DNA of 64,000 bases from Breoghania sp963678585 (GTDB lineage Bacteria > Pseudomonadota > Alphaproteobacteria > Rhizobiales > Stappiaceae). Each line of letters opens with the position of its first letter. The first letter of the stretch is position 1. A program made the position numbers and the translations under genes. Shown here piece by piece: positions 50,525-60,923 of the stretch. The stretch covers positions 124,001-188,000 of the forward strand of contig CAXXGA010000003.1 of the NCBI GenBank assembly GCA_963678585.2, given 5' to 3'. The notes under the pieces were generated by a model. It made no database searches, was not told where the DNA came from, and saw nothing but the letters and a program-made list of their open reading frames with translations.

Positions 50525-52099
50525 TCAGCCTTTTCGCGCCTTGCGGCGGTTGAGCGCAGCCTTGAAATAACCCATGAGATCGGAGGCTCCGGTGAGCTGC
50601 ACGAAAAGCGCGAAGGTCACCATTCCCGCCAGAACGAGCCCGGCCAGCGCCGCAAAGCGCGCCGCCAGCGTTCCCGTGGCGAAGATGCCGGAAAGCGGAA
50701 GATATCCGACAAAGACCACCACTCCCATCAGCACGCTCGCCAGAAGCAGCAGGGGCAGGCGCTTCTTGAGGGCCGCATCCGGCGCGAACTGGTCGCGCCG
50801 CCACAGCGTGAAGATAAGCAGGGCGGCATTGACCCAGCCCGCCAGCGAGCCAGCAAGCGCGATGCCGACATGGGCGAAGATCGGCGCGAGCAGCAGCGCG
50901 CCGCCGACGTTGATCACCATGCCTGCGCCCGCAAACCACATGGGCGTCGCGGTGTCCTCGCGGGCGAAGAAGGCGGGCGAGAAGACCTTGATCAGCACGA
51001 AGGCGGGCAGGCCCAGACCGTAAGCCGCAAGCGCAGACGTGGTGGCCGCCACGTCCTCGGCAGTGAAGGCTCCGCGCTGGAACAGCACGTCGATGATCGG
51101 ATAGGGGATCGCGATCAGCGCGATGGCTGCGGGCAGGGTCAGCGCAAGGCCGAATTCCAGCGCCCGGTTCTGCGTGGTGAGCGCGCCGCGGGAATTGCCG
51201 GAACGAAGCAGGCGGGAAAGATCGGGCAGCAGCACGACGCCGATGGCGATGCCGACGATGCCGAGCGGCAACTGGTAGACCCGATCGGCGTAATAGAGAT
51301 AGGAGACCGCGCCGGCCTGCGTGGAGGCGATGATGGTGCCGACCGCGATGTTGATCTGGGTGATGCCGCCCGCCACCGCACCCGGCAGACCGAGCTTCCA
51401 GAGCCGCTTCACGCCGAAGGTGTAGCGCGGGCGGCGCAGCTTGATCGGAAAGCCGAACCGTTTCAGCGCATAGGCGAGCGAGGCGAGCTGGACGACACCC
51501 GCAAGCGCCACGCCGCCCGCAAGCACCATGCCGGAGGCATGGCTCGCATCGAGCCGGAAAACCGCGATCACCGTCAGAACCGCAATCATCACGATGTTGA
51601 GCAGGACGGGCGCCAGCGCGGAAGCCGTGTAGCGGTTGAAGGTGTTGAGAATACCGCCCGTCAGCGCGATCAGCGACATGCAGAGCAGATAGGGAAAGGT
51701 GATGCGCGAGAGCAGCACCGCCAGATCGAACTTTTCAGGATCGTCGGCAAAGCCCGGGGCCAGCACCCAGACGAGCGCGGGCATGGCGATCTCGGCAAGC
51801 GCGGTCAGCCCCACCAGCAGCCAGAAGAGTGCAGCCAGCACTTCCTCAGCAAAACGGCGCGCGCCGTCGCGCCCGTCCTCTTCCACGGAACGGGCGAAAA
51901 GCGGCACGAAGGCGGAGTTGAACGCGCCTTCGGCAAAAAGCCTGCGGAAGAGGTTCGGCAGGCGGAAAGCCACGAAAAAGGCGTCCGCCACAGGGCCCGT
52001 TCCGATGAAACCGGCAATCATCACGTCGCGCGCGAAGCCCAGAACGCGGCTGGCGGCGGTTGCACCGCCCACGGTGACGAAGTTGCGCAACAGGCTCAT
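50525..52099 (-). CDS. murJ: Lipid II flippase MurJ
   Basis: Polytopic membrane protein of 524 residues (about 14 helices) of the MOP superfamily, flipping lipid II for murein assembly. Family landmarks: GGATAASRVLGFARDVMIA (about 12-30), DAFFVAFRLPNLFRRLFAEGAFNSAFVPLF (about 39-68) and FYAREDT-like FFAREDTATPMW (about 370-381). ATGA overlap with the end of glnD means coupled translation; no separate Shine-Dalgarno sequence is evident. Confidence 0.96.
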   Translation of the reverse strand: MSLLRNFVTVGGATAASRVLGFARDVMIAGFIGTGPVADAFFVAFRLPNLFRRLFAEGAFNSAFVPLFARSVEEDGRDGARRFAEEVLAALFWLLVGLTALAEIAMPALVWVLAPGFADDPEKFDLAVLLSRITFPYLLCMSLIALTGGILNTFNRYTASALAPVLLNIVMIAVLTVIAVFRLDASHASGMVLAGGVALAGVVQLASLAYALKRFGFPIKLRRPRYTFGVKRLWKLGLPGAVAGGITQINIAVGTIIASTQAGAVSYLYYADRVYQLPLGIVGIAIGVVLLPDLSRLLRSGNSRGALTTQNRALEFGLALTLPAAIALIAIPYPIIDVLFQRGAFTAEDVAATTSALAAYGLGLPAFVLIKVFSPAFFAREDTATPMWFAGAGMVINVGGALLLAPIFAHVGIALAGSLAGWVNAALLIFTLWRRDQFAPDAALKKRLPLLLLASVLMGVVVFVGYLPLSGIFATGTLAARFAALAGLVLAGMVTFALFVQLTGASDLMGYFKAALNRRKARKG

Positions 52100-54903
52100 T
52101 TGACGGAGGCCACTGCACGCTGGCCGGGCTTTGCCGCCCGGGCCCGGCCCTCGCCGTCAAAGGCTTCGGTGAGCCTTTGGCGGATGGTCGCCTGACGCGT
52201 GATGTTGGAGATCTTCTGGCCCGTCAGATCGGTGACATAGAAGACGTCCACCGCCCGTTCGCCGAAGGTCGCCACATGGGCGGAGGCGATGTTGAGATTG
52301 AGGGCGGAAATCTCGCGGGTGAGATCGTAGAGCAGGCCCGGCCGGTCGAGACCCGACATTTCCAGGACCGTGTGGTTCTCGGACACGGAGTTCTTGACCA
52401 GAACCTCGGTTTCCAGATGGAAGGCGCGGAAGCGGCTGCGCCCCAGGCTCTTGTGAACCACGCTTTCCGGCAGTTTCTCCTGACCGCTCAGCGCGCCGTG
52501 GATGATTTTCGTCACCCGTTCGCCGCGCCGGTGCTCATCGGCATCGTCGGGCAATTCGCGCGTGACGAAGATGGTGTCCAGCGCCAGCCCGTCGGTGGTG
52601 GTGTAGATCTGCGCATCGACGATATTCGCGCCCGCCACCGAGCAGGCACCCGCGATGATGGAAAGCAGGCGCGGATGATCGGGGGCCAGCACCGTGATTT
52701 CGGTGACACCCTCGAAGGCATGGGGGTGGACGCGCGTTGCAAGCCGGTCGTCGGACGTGTCGGCATCGCGAATGAGGGCTGCGTGCGCGAGCTGGTCCTT
52801 CAGATCCACCCGCACCCAGTAGGCCGGGTAATGGCGGGTGCGATAGGCGGCGATTTCCTCTTCGCCCCAACCTTCCAGCTTCTCGATGAGCTTGGCCTGT
52901 GCGGCCGCGACCCGGCTTTCGCCGACATTGGGCGAGCCGCCGGAAAGAAGCGTCTCGGTCTCGTAGTAGAGTGTGCGCAGGAGCTGGCCCTTCCAGCCGG
53001 TGAAGACGCCCGGACCCACGGCCTTGATGTCGGCAACGGTGAGGATCAGCAGAAGTTTGAGGCGCTCCGGCGTCTGCACGACGCCTGCGAAATCCGCGAT
53101 GGTCTTGTGGTCGTTCAGATCGCGCGACTGGGCGACCGTGCTCATGAGCAGGTGGTGCTCGATGAGCCAGCTCACCGTTTCCGTCTCGCCCGGTGTCAGG
53201 CCGAGACGCGGGCAAAGGCGCTTGGAGATGCGCGCGCCGACGATGGAATGATCCTCCGGGCGGCCCTTGGCGATGTCGTGTAGAAACAGCGCCACGTAGA
53301 GCACGCGGCGGTTCTGGATTTCCTTGATAAGCCCGGTGGCCAGCGGGTGATCGTCGCCGCGCTCGCCGCGTTCCAGTTCCGACAAAACGCCGATGGCGCG
53401 CAGGAGGTGCTCGTCGACGGTGTAGTGATGATACATGTTGAACTGCATCATCGCCTCGACTTTCCCGAAATCGGGAATGAAGCGCGAGAGCACGCCGGTT
53501 TCGCTCATCCGGCGCAGCACCGTTTCCGGGTCGTTGCGCGAGGTCAGGATATTGATGAAGAGCCGGTTGGCTTCTGCGTTGTTGCGCAGATCCTTGCCGA
53601 TCAGCCGTCGGGAGCGGCGCACCAGACGCATCGCGTCGGGGTGAAAGAGCAGATCGTGGCGCTCGGCAAGCGCGAAGATGCGGATCAGGTTCACCGGATC
53701 GCGCTCGAAGACCTGATCGTTGGTGACGTTCAGGCGCTGGTTCTCGACCACGAAGTCGGTGGTGCCGTCGAGCGGACGACTTTTTCGCGAGCCGCGCAGA
53801 ACGCCCAGGAACCGCGACAGGCCCGGCGTCTGCTTGACGTGCTTTTCTTCCAGATCGGCGCACAGGATGCGGGTCAGATCGCCCACATCCTTGGCGACGA
53901 GGAAATAGTGCTTCATGAAGCGTTCGACGTCGCGCTGGCCGGGATGCTCGGTGTAGCCGAGGCGCTGGGCAATCTCGCGCTGGATGTCGAAGGAAAGGCG
54001 CTCCTCCGCCCGTTTGGTGAGGAAATGCATGTGGCAGCGCACCGCCCACAGGAAATCCTCGCATTGCCGGAAGCGCTTGTTTTCGCGCTTGGAGAAGACG
54101 CCCGCCTTCACCATCTCGCTGCCAGACTGGACCTGATAGGCGTATTTGGTGATCCAGAAGAGCGTGTTGAGATCGCGAAGACCTCCCTTGCCCTCCTTGA
54201 CGTTGGGCTCCACCAGATAGCGCGAGGCGCCCTGACGGCGGTGACGCTCGTCGCGCTCGGCGAGCTTGGCGGTAACGAATTCGGTCGCGGTGCCCTTCAC
54301 GACGGATTCATTGAAGCTCTTGATCAGATCGTCGAAAAGCGGCTTGTCGCCCCACAGGAAACGCGCCTCCAGAATGGCGGTGCGGATGGTCATGTCGGAA
54401 CGCGACAGGCGCACGCAGTCATCGACCGAGCGCGTGGCGTGGCCAACCTTCAGGCCCAGATCCCACAGCATGTAGAGGATATATTCCACCACCTGCTCGC
54501 CCCAGGGCGTCTGCTTGTAGGGCAACACGAAAAGAAGATCGACGTCGGAACCCGGCGCGAGCGTGCCGCGCCCATAGCCGCCTGTCGCTACCACCGCCAT
54601 GTGTTCGGCGGACGACGCATTGGTCACGCGGTAGACGTGCCAGATGGCGAAATCGTAGATGACGCGGATGATCTCGTCCTGCACATGGGCAAGCCGGTTG
54701 GCGCAGCGCAGGCCGCCGCCATCCTCGCGCAAGCGGCGCTCCACCTCGTCGCGCCCGGCCTGATAGGCAAGCTTCAGTTCCGCCAGCACCTGACTGCGGA
54801 TTTTGGGGTCGGAACCGTCCCCGTCCTTCGTCATCGCGGACAGCTTGTCACGCAAGCCATCGGCATCGATCAGTCCGGCGAAAATGTCGCTCTTGCTCGT
54901 CAT
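52096..54903 (-). CDS. glnD: PII uridylyltransferase / uridylyl-removing enzyme
   Basis: Nitrogen-status sensor of 935 residues that uridylylates and deuridylylates PII. Nucleotidyltransferase site GGYGRGTLAPGSDVDLLFV (about 97-115), GlnE-like helical region, HD domain (HYTVDEHLLRAIG and LFLHDIAKGRPEDHS, about 490-560) and two C-terminal ACT domains (about 720-800 and 830-910) are all present, so both activities and glutamine sensing are expected. Overlaps murJ by four bases. It is a plausible upstream controller of the nitrate genes at the window start, though unlinked. Confidence 0.97.
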   Translation of the reverse strand: MTSKSDIFAGLIDADGLRDKLSAMTKDGDGSDPKIRSQVLAELKLAYQAGRDEVERRLREDGGGLRCANRLAHVQDEIIRVIYDFAIWHVYRVTNASSAEHMAVVATGGYGRGTLAPGSDVDLLFVLPYKQTPWGEQVVEYILYMLWDLGLKVGHATRSVDDCVRLSRSDMTIRTAILEARFLWGDKPLFDDLIKSFNESVVKGTATEFVTAKLAERDERHRRQGASRYLVEPNVKEGKGGLRDLNTLFWITKYAYQVQSGSEMVKAGVFSKRENKRFRQCEDFLWAVRCHMHFLTKRAEERLSFDIQREIAQRLGYTEHPGQRDVERFMKHYFLVAKDVGDLTRILCADLEEKHVKQTPGLSRFLGVLRGSRKSRPLDGTTDFVVENQRLNVTNDQVFERDPVNLIRIFALAERHDLLFHPDAMRLVRRSRRLIGKDLRNNAEANRLFINILTSRNDPETVLRRMSETGVLSRFIPDFGKVEAMMQFNMYHHYTVDEHLLRAIGVLSELERGERGDDHPLATGLIKEIQNRRVLYVALFLHDIAKGRPEDHSIVGARISKRLCPRLGLTPGETETVSWLIEHHLLMSTVAQSRDLNDHKTIADFAGVVQTPERLKLLLILTVADIKAVGPGVFTGWKGQLLRTLYYETETLLSGGSPNVGESRVAAAQAKLIEKLEGWGEEEIAAYRTRHYPAYWVRVDLKDQLAHAALIRDADTSDDRLATRVHPHAFEGVTEITVLAPDHPRLLSIIAGACSVAGANIVDAQIYTTTDGLALDTIFVTRELPDDADEHRRGERVTKIIHGALSGQEKLPESVVHKSLGRSRFRAFHLETEVLVKNSVSENHTVLEMSGLDRPGLLYDLTREISALNLNIASAHVATFGERAVDVFYVTDLTGQKISNITRQATIRQRLTEAFDGEGRARAAKPGQRAVASVK

Positions 54904-55147
54904 GGGGAGGGATCCGGAAACAGAGATTCGCGCAAGGTTATAGCAGCGCCGGACGCAACGCACGCGACGCTTTTGCAGGCAGGCACACCAAAACGGCAAT
55001 CTGGACGCCCCCAGCGTCCAAATCGCGCCTCACCGCCCGACCGGGGTATGCTCACGAATAGCATCATCCGCGAGCCGGGCCGTCAGCCAGAATCCGTACC
55101 GCGCCGGAAAGTCGCCCGACGGCGGCCCGACGGTGAAAAGCCGGATA

Positions 55148-57871
55148 TCAGCCGTTCTTGCCTGCCCGCTCCGCCTTCAGCCGGTAGAGCGCCTCCTGCG
55201 CCTGGCGCGGCGTCATGTCGTCGGGGTCGAGCGTGTCGAGAAGCTCGCCCAGCGCATCGTCGACGGGACCCGCCGCCTGCGGCTTTGCCACATGAGCGGC
55301 AAAGAGCGGCAGATCGTCGATCAGCGCCTCGGCGGGTGCGCGGCGATCCTGTTCCTCAAGCTGGGTGAGAACCGCGCGGGCGCGTTCCACCACAGCCGAA
55401 GGCAGACCCGCCAGCTTGGCAACCTGAATGCCGTAGGAGCGATCCGCGGCACCCGGCACGATCTCGTGCAGGAAGACCACGTCGCCCTGCCATTCCTTGA
55501 CCTTGACGGTGGCGTTTTCCAGCCGGTCGAGACGTTGGGAGAGCGCGGTCAGTTCGTGATAGTGGGTCGCAAAGAGCGCGCGCGCCCGGTTGACCTCATG
55601 CAGGTGCTCGATTGCGGCCCATGCGATGGAGAGACCGTCGAAGGTCGCGGTGCCGCGCCCGATTTCATCGAGGATCACCAGCGAGCGCTCGCCCGCCTGA
55701 TTGAGGATGGCCGCCGTTTCCACCATCTCCACCATGAAGGTGGAGCGCCCTCGCGCCAGATCATCGGCTGCGCCCACGCGGGAAAAGAGCCGGTCGACCA
55801 CGCCCAGATGGGCGTATGAGGCGGGCACGAAGGAGCCGATCTGGGCGAGAACCGCGATCAGCGCGTTCTGGCGCAGGAAGGTCGACTTACCGGCCATGTT
55901 GGGACCGGTCACCAGCCAGATCCGGCCATTGGCGCCGGGCGCAGCCTTGCCGACGTCCGGCCCGAGATCGCAGTCATTGGCAACAAACGGCTCGCCGCTG
56001 TCGCGACGAAGCGCCTGTTCCACGACCGGGTGACGCCCGCCCTTCACATCGAAGGCGAGGCTGTCATCGACCAGCGGGCGGGCATAGCCTTCCGCTTCGG
56101 CCAGCGTTGCGAGCGCCGCCGTCACATCGAGCACAGCCAGCGCCTCGGCGGCCGCCTTGATGGCATCGCCCGCGGCCACGACCGCCGCGGTGAGGTCCGC
56201 GAAAACGGCCTGCTCGATGCCGAGCGAACGATCGCCGGCGTTTGCGATCTTTGTTTCCAGATCGCTCAGCTCGGTGGTGGTGAAGCGCATCGCGCCCGCC
56301 ATGGTCTGGCGGTGGATGAAGGTGCCGGGATCGGCGGTCAGCTTGTCGGCATGGGCGGCGGGTACTTCGATGAACCAGCCGAGCACGTTGTTGTGCTTGA
56401 TCTTCAGCGCGCGGATGCCGGAGGTGACGGAATAGTCGTTCTGAAGCCGGGCAATGACCTTGCGGCTTTCGTCGCGAAGCTGGCGCAACTCATCAAGCTC
56501 CGCCGAATAGCCCTCGCGCACGAAGCCGCCGTCGCGCTTCAAGAGCGGCAGTTCATCGGCCAGCGCACGAGCGAGATGATCGGCCAGATCGCGCGGGGAG
56601 GAGGCCAGGTCGGCGGAGGCAGCCTCCAGTTCCTTCGGCGGCACGCCGGGGCAGGCGGCCATGAGATCGGCGATGGCATGGCCCGCCTCAAGACCGTGGC
56701 GGATGGCGGCAAGGTCACGGGGACCTGCGCGGTCCATGGCGATGCGCGACAGCGCACGCGGCATGTCCGGAGCCTGACGCAGCGCGCCCCTCAGGCGTTC
56801 GCGCAGCAGCGTATCCTCATGGAGGAAGGCCAGCGAATCATGACGCGCGGCAATTTCCTGCGGGTCGGTGAGGGGAGCCGCGAGGCGGCCTGCCAAGAGG
56901 CGCGAGCCGCCGCCGGTCACCGTGCGGTCGATCACGGAGAGAAGCGAGCCGGACTTCTCGCCCGACAGCGTACGCACCAGTTCCAGATTGGCCCGCGTCG
57001 CCGGATCGATCAGCATGGCGCGCCCGGCATGATCGCGCTGGGGCGCATCGAGCGGCGGGCGCTGGCCGAGCTGGGTCTTCTCCACATAGGCAACGACGGC
57101 AGAGGCCGCGCAAAGTTCCGCCCGTGTGAAGGTCCCGAAGCCGTCGAGCGTCGCGACGCGGAAGAAGCCCGCCAGCCGGTCGGCAGCCGTTGCGCCATCG
57201 AAGAGCGCGCGCGCGACCGGGGTCACCGAGCCTCGCAGGTTCTGCCAGATGGGGCGCAAGTCGGCGTCATCGTCGAGCGCATCGGATATGACGATCTCGC
57301 TGGCGTCGATGCGGGCAAGCTCTGCGGGAAGGCTGAACGCATCGGCTTCCGTCACCCGGAAGGCGCCGGTGGAGATATCGATCCACGCCAGTCCGAAGGT
57401 TCCGGCCCCTTCCCCGGTGCGAAGGCGCGAGACGGCGGCCAGATAGTTGTTCGCGCCCGCATCCAGAAGGCGCTCTTCGGTCAGCGTGCCGGGGGTGACG
57501 AGGCGCACCACGTCGCGGCGCACCACCGACTTGGAACCGCGCTTTTTCGCTTCCGCCGGATCTTCCATCTGCTCGCACACCGCGACGCGGTGGCCGAGCG
57601 CGATCAGCTTCTGAAGATAATCGTCGGCGGCGTGGATCGGCACGCCGCACATCGGGATATCCTCGCCCAGATGCTTGCCGCGCTTGGTCAGCGTGATGCC
57701 GAGCGCACGCGAGGCCGTCTCCGCATCCTCGAAGAACAGCTCGTAGAAGTCCCCCATCCGATAGAACAGCAGGCTGTCGGGGTTGGCGGTCTTGATCTCG
57801 ATGTACTGCTCCATCATCGGCGTGGCTTGCCGGGGCGCAGCGGGTTTTGTCTTGGTCGCGGTGCTCGTCAT
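55148..57871 (-). CDS. mutS: DNA mismatch repair protein MutS
   Basis: Mismatch sensor of 907 residues. The mismatch-reading Phe-x-Glu motif is in FYRMGDFYELFFEDA (about 36-50), the ATPase Walker A is VTGPNMAGKSTFLRQNA (about 655-671), followed by GRSTFMVEM, LVILDEIGRGTATFDGL and FATHYHELT. The C-terminus retains a short tetramerisation-like tail. ATG 57871 (MTSTATK) chosen; an ATG 12 codons upstream is an alternative, and the longer frame beyond it is antisense to maeB. Confidence 0.97.
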   Translation of the reverse strand: MTSTATKTKPAAPRQATPMMEQYIEIKTANPDSLLFYRMGDFYELFFEDAETASRALGITLTKRGKHLGEDIPMCGVPIHAADDYLQKLIALGHRVAVCEQMEDPAEAKKRGSKSVVRRDVVRLVTPGTLTEERLLDAGANNYLAAVSRLRTGEGAGTFGLAWIDISTGAFRVTEADAFSLPAELARIDASEIVISDALDDDADLRPIWQNLRGSVTPVARALFDGATAADRLAGFFRVATLDGFGTFTRAELCAASAVVAYVEKTQLGQRPPLDAPQRDHAGRAMLIDPATRANLELVRTLSGEKSGSLLSVIDRTVTGGGSRLLAGRLAAPLTDPQEIAARHDSLAFLHEDTLLRERLRGALRQAPDMPRALSRIAMDRAGPRDLAAIRHGLEAGHAIADLMAACPGVPPKELEAASADLASSPRDLADHLARALADELPLLKRDGGFVREGYSAELDELRQLRDESRKVIARLQNDYSVTSGIRALKIKHNNVLGWFIEVPAAHADKLTADPGTFIHRQTMAGAMRFTTTELSDLETKIANAGDRSLGIEQAVFADLTAAVVAAGDAIKAAAEALAVLDVTAALATLAEAEGYARPLVDDSLAFDVKGGRHPVVEQALRRDSGEPFVANDCDLGPDVGKAAPGANGRIWLVTGPNMAGKSTFLRQNALIAVLAQIGSFVPASYAHLGVVDRLFSRVGAADDLARGRSTFMVEMVETAAILNQAGERSLVILDEIGRGTATFDGLSIAWAAIEHLHEVNRARALFATHYHELTALSQRLDRLENATVKVKEWQGDVVFLHEIVPGAADRSYGIQVAKLAGLPSAVVERARAVLTQLEEQDRRAPAEALIDDLPLFAAHVAKPQAAGPVDDALGELLDTLDPDDMTPRQAQEALYRLKAERAGKNG

Positions 57872-58012
57872 GGCGGCGACGTTATCAAAATGGATAACGA
57901 GTTTCATCGCTACGAAAGCCAAGCTTTCCTTGTGACCCGTGTTTTCGGGGGATAATCTGCGCGACCTACCAAGTCGGCATTTGCCGAAAACAATCCATCG
58001 GGGAGGAATTTG

Positions 58013-60292
58013 ATGTCGCCACGAGATACGGCATCCAAAAGCGGCTTGTCTTTCACGGATCAGGAGGCCCTGCTGTTTCATCAGGAGGGCAAGCCGGGCA
58101 AGCTCGAGATCGTACCGACCAAGTCGATGGCCACACAGCGTGACCTGTCGCTGGCCTATTCGCCGGGCGTGGCCGTACCCGTTCTCGCCATCAAGGACGA
58201 CCCCTCCCGTGCCTTCGACTACACCGCCCGCGGCAACCTCGTCGCCGTCATCACCAACGGTTCCGCCATTCTCGGCCTCGGCAATCTGGGTCCGCTGGCC
58301 TCCAAGCCGGTGATGGAAGGCAAGGCTGTCCTCTTCAAGCGGTTCGCCGACGTGGATTCCATCGATCTGGAAGTCGATACCGGCGACGTGGACGAATTCG
58401 TCAATTGCGTGCGCTATCTGGGGCCTACCTTCGGCGGCATCAACCTGGAAGACATCAAGGCGCCCGACTGCTTCATCATCGAAAGCCGTCTGCGCGAGCT
58501 GATGGATATTCCCGTCTTTCACGACGACCAGCACGGCACCGCGATCATCGCGGTCGCGGGCCTGATCAATGCCGCCCTGATCACGGGCCGTGAAATCGGC
58601 TCCCTGAAGGTGGTGTGCAACGGCGCGGGCGCTGCGGGCATCGCCTGTATCGAACTGCTCAAGGCGCTGGGCGTGCCGCATGAAAACGTCATCCTGTGCG
58701 ACACCAAGGGCACGATCTACACCGGCCGCGAAGAGGGCATGAACCAGTGGAAGTCGGCCCATGCGGTGCCGACGGAAGCCCGCTCGCTGGCGGAGGCCAT
58801 GAAGGGCGCGGATGTCTTCGTGGGCGTTTCAGCCAAGGGCGCGCTAACGCCGGACATGGTCGCCTCCATGGCGGACAAGCCGATCATCTTCGCGATGGCC
58901 AATCCGGATCCGGAGATCACGCCGGAAGAAGTGGCCGCCGTGCGCGATGACGCCATCATGGCGACGGGACGGTCCGACTATCCCAATCAGGTCAACAACG
59001 TCCTCGGCTTTCCCTATATCTTCCGCGGCGCGCTCGACGTGCAGGCAACCACCATCAACGAGCCGATGAAGGTGGCCGCCGCCGAGGCGCTTGCCGCCCT
59101 TGCGCGTGAGGATGTGCCCGACGAGGTGGCCGCCGCCTACAAGGGCAACCGTCCGAAATTCGGGCCCGAATACATCATCCCGGTGCCGTTCGATCCGCGT
59201 CTGATCTCCTGCGTTTCTCCGGCGGTCGCAAAGGCGGCGATGGATTCCGGCGTGGCGCGCAAGCCCATCGTCGACATGGAAGCCTATGCGGCGGCGCTCA
59301 ACGCGCGGCGCGATCCGGTCGCGGGAACGCTGAGCCGCATCTTCACCAAGGTGCGCGCCGCACCGAAGCGGATCGTCTTCGCCGAAGGCGAGGAGCCGCA
59401 GGTGATGCGCGCGGCCTCAGCCTTCGTGGCACAGGGCCTCGGCACCGCGATCCTGATCGGGCGCGAGGACGAGATCCAGCGCGTGGCAACGGAAAACGGC
59501 ATCGATCTCAGACCCGGCATCGAGATCCAGAACGCCCGGCTTTCCAACAAGAACCGCGACTACGCCGAATATCTCTTCACCCGGCTTCAGCGGCGCGGCT
59601 ACCTGCTGCGCGACTGCCAGCGCCTCGTCAACAACGACCGCAACTACTGGGGCGCGATCATGGTGGCGCGCGGCGATGCCGACGGCATGGTGACGGGCGT
59701 GACCCGAAACTATTCGGTCGCGCTCGACACGGTTCGCAAGGTGATCGACACCAAGCCCGGCCACCGGGTGATCGGCGCTTCGCTGATCCTTGCGCGCGGG
59801 CGCACGGTGGTGGTTGCGGATACCGCGGTCCATGAAATGCCGACCGCGGAACAGCTTGCCGACATCGCGGAAGAGGCCGCCCATGTGGCGCGGCGGCTGG
59901 GTTATGAGCCGCGGGTCGCGATGCTTGCCTTCTCCACGTTCGGGCATCCCGACAGCGAACGCTCCGAACGGGTGCGCGAGGCGGTGGCGATCCTCGACAA
60001 GAGGCGGGTCGATTTCGAGTATGACGGGGAAATGGCCGCCGACGTGGCGCTCAATGCGGACGCCATGGCCGCCTATCCGTTCTGCCGTCTGTCGGGCCCT
60101 GCCAACGTGCTGATCATGCCGGCATTCCACGCCGCCTCGATCTCCACCAAGATGCTGCAGGAACTGGGCGGCTCCACGGTGATCGGCCCGCTGCTGGTCG
60201 GCCTCGACAAGCCGGTGCAGATCGTGCCGCTTTCGGCCAAAGACCGGGATATCGTGAACATGGCGGCGGTTGCCGCCTACAACGTGACCTGA
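58013..60292 (+). CDS. maeB: NADP-dependent malic enzyme, MaeB type with phosphotransacetylase-like domain
   Basis: Protein of 759 residues converting malate to pyruvate and CO2 with NADPH formation. N-terminal malic enzyme domains (about 1-430) show SLAYSPGVAVPVLAI, CFIIESRLRELMDIPVFHDDQHGTAIIAVAGLINA and the dinucleotide site VVCNGAGAAGIACIELL. The C-terminal third (about 435-759) is the phosphate acetyltransferase-like domain (RIVFAEGEEPQVMRAA, NNDRNYWGAIMVARGDADGM), considered regulatory in rhizobial MaeB/TME. Shine-Dalgarno GGGAGGAATTTG before ATG 58013. Divergent from mutS. Confidence 0.96.
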   Translation: MSPRDTASKSGLSFTDQEALLFHQEGKPGKLEIVPTKSMATQRDLSLAYSPGVAVPVLAIKDDPSRAFDYTARGNLVAVITNGSAILGLGNLGPLASKPVMEGKAVLFKRFADVDSIDLEVDTGDVDEFVNCVRYLGPTFGGINLEDIKAPDCFIIESRLRELMDIPVFHDDQHGTAIIAVAGLINAALITGREIGSLKVVCNGAGAAGIACIELLKALGVPHENVILCDTKGTIYTGREEGMNQWKSAHAVPTEARSLAEAMKGADVFVGVSAKGALTPDMVASMADKPIIFAMANPDPEITPEEVAAVRDDAIMATGRSDYPNQVNNVLGFPYIFRGALDVQATTINEPMKVAAAEALAALAREDVPDEVAAAYKGNRPKFGPEYIIPVPFDPRLISCVSPAVAKAAMDSGVARKPIVDMEAYAAALNARRDPVAGTLSRIFTKVRAAPKRIVFAEGEEPQVMRAASAFVAQGLGTAILIGREDEIQRVATENGIDLRPGIEIQNARLSNKNRDYAEYLFTRLQRRGYLLRDCQRLVNNDRNYWGAIMVARGDADGMVTGVTRNYSVALDTVRKVIDTKPGHRVIGASLILARGRTVVVADTAVHEMPTAEQLADIAEEAAHVARRLGYEPRVAMLAFSTFGHPDSERSERVREAVAILDKRRVDFEYDGEMAADVALNADAMAAYPFCRLSGPANVLIMPAFHAASISTKMLQELGGSTVIGPLLVGLDKPVQIVPLSAKDRDIVNMAAVAAYNVT

Positions 60293-60316
60293 GTTTCACT
60301 CACCGATTGAAAAAGG

Positions 60317-60342
60317 CGAAGGCCCGCCCCCGCGGGCCTTCG
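60317..60342. terminator. Terminator between maeB and the DUF1508 gene
   Basis: An 11-bp perfect stem CGAAGGCCCGC / GCGGGCCTTCG with loop CCCC. On minus it is followed by CCTTTTTC, so it best serves the DUF1508 gene; it may also stop maeB. Confidence 0.75.
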
Positions 60343-60351
60343 TCATGATCC

Positions 60352-60561
60352 CTAGGCTTCCTTGGAAGCAGCTTCTTCGTCGAAGATCGGCACGTCGTCC
60401 GACGTCTTCATAAGCTCGATGCCGTGCACGCAATCGGAACGCTTCTTGTAGCCTTCGCTGCTCACGGCAATCGTGTTGCCGTTGGAAGCCCCGAACGACC
60501 AGCGCCACTCGCCAGCCTTGTCCTTGTACAACCTGTAAGACGGAAATGATCTTTTCGACAT
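60352..60561 (-). CDS. DUF1508 (YegP-like) small protein
   Basis: Protein of 69 residues with one DUF1508 repeat: SYRLYKDKAGEWRWSFGASNGNTIAVSSEGYKKRSDC can be followed in pieces, including the family pattern W-F-x-A-x-N-G and S-x-x-Y. Many relatives have two repeats; this one has one. Function unknown. GGGAAGGTGG before ATG 60561 supports the short form over a 30-codon extension. Confidence 0.85.
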   Translation of the reverse strand: MSKRSFPSYRLYKDKAGEWRWSFGASNGNTIAVSSEGYKKRSDCVHGIELMKTSDDVPIFDEEAASKEA

Positions 60562-60923
60562 AGGTCCACCTTCCCTTGAGGGCTCTTCGATCGAAGAGAA
60601 ACGTGTCGAGCCTGACCCTGGCCGAGACATACGAAACTCCGGCCCACTCAATACATTCGCCCTGCGCCCGGCACAGTATTGCAGGAGGTGCGTGGAAAGC
60701 GCCTGCGGGATCGTTCCGGCCGCTTCCTGTTACACCGTCACGGCAACTCTGGTTCATCGGGAGCAGGAGTCAACAATCACCTGACCAAAGGTGAGCTTTC
60801 TTTTCTGTTCAGGGAAAGTTCGTCCTTCCTGTGCAGACTGCGGTCGTCAGATCCGCACAGGCTGTGCAAAGCAGCAAAACGGCTTATATTCGCAAACACC
60901 AATTGCTTCTTTTCGGAATTCAG
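60562..60923. promoter_or_regulatory. Divergent promoter region of DUF1508 gene and trpFBA
   Basis: Region of 362 bases without a gene. On the trp side GGCTTATATTCGC (about 60880-60892) offers a plausible -10 box about 35 bases before the trpF ATG. I found no leader peptide with tandem Trp codons and no attenuator hairpin. Confidence 0.4.

Noticed and set aside
53347..55368. 673-residue open frame on plus across glnD
   Set aside because: Antisense shadow of glnD, whose domains and motifs are complete on minus.
57872..58762. Nearly 300-residue N-terminal extension of mutS
   Set aside because: It is antisense to maeB, has no MutS similarity, and the MutS core starts shortly after 57871.
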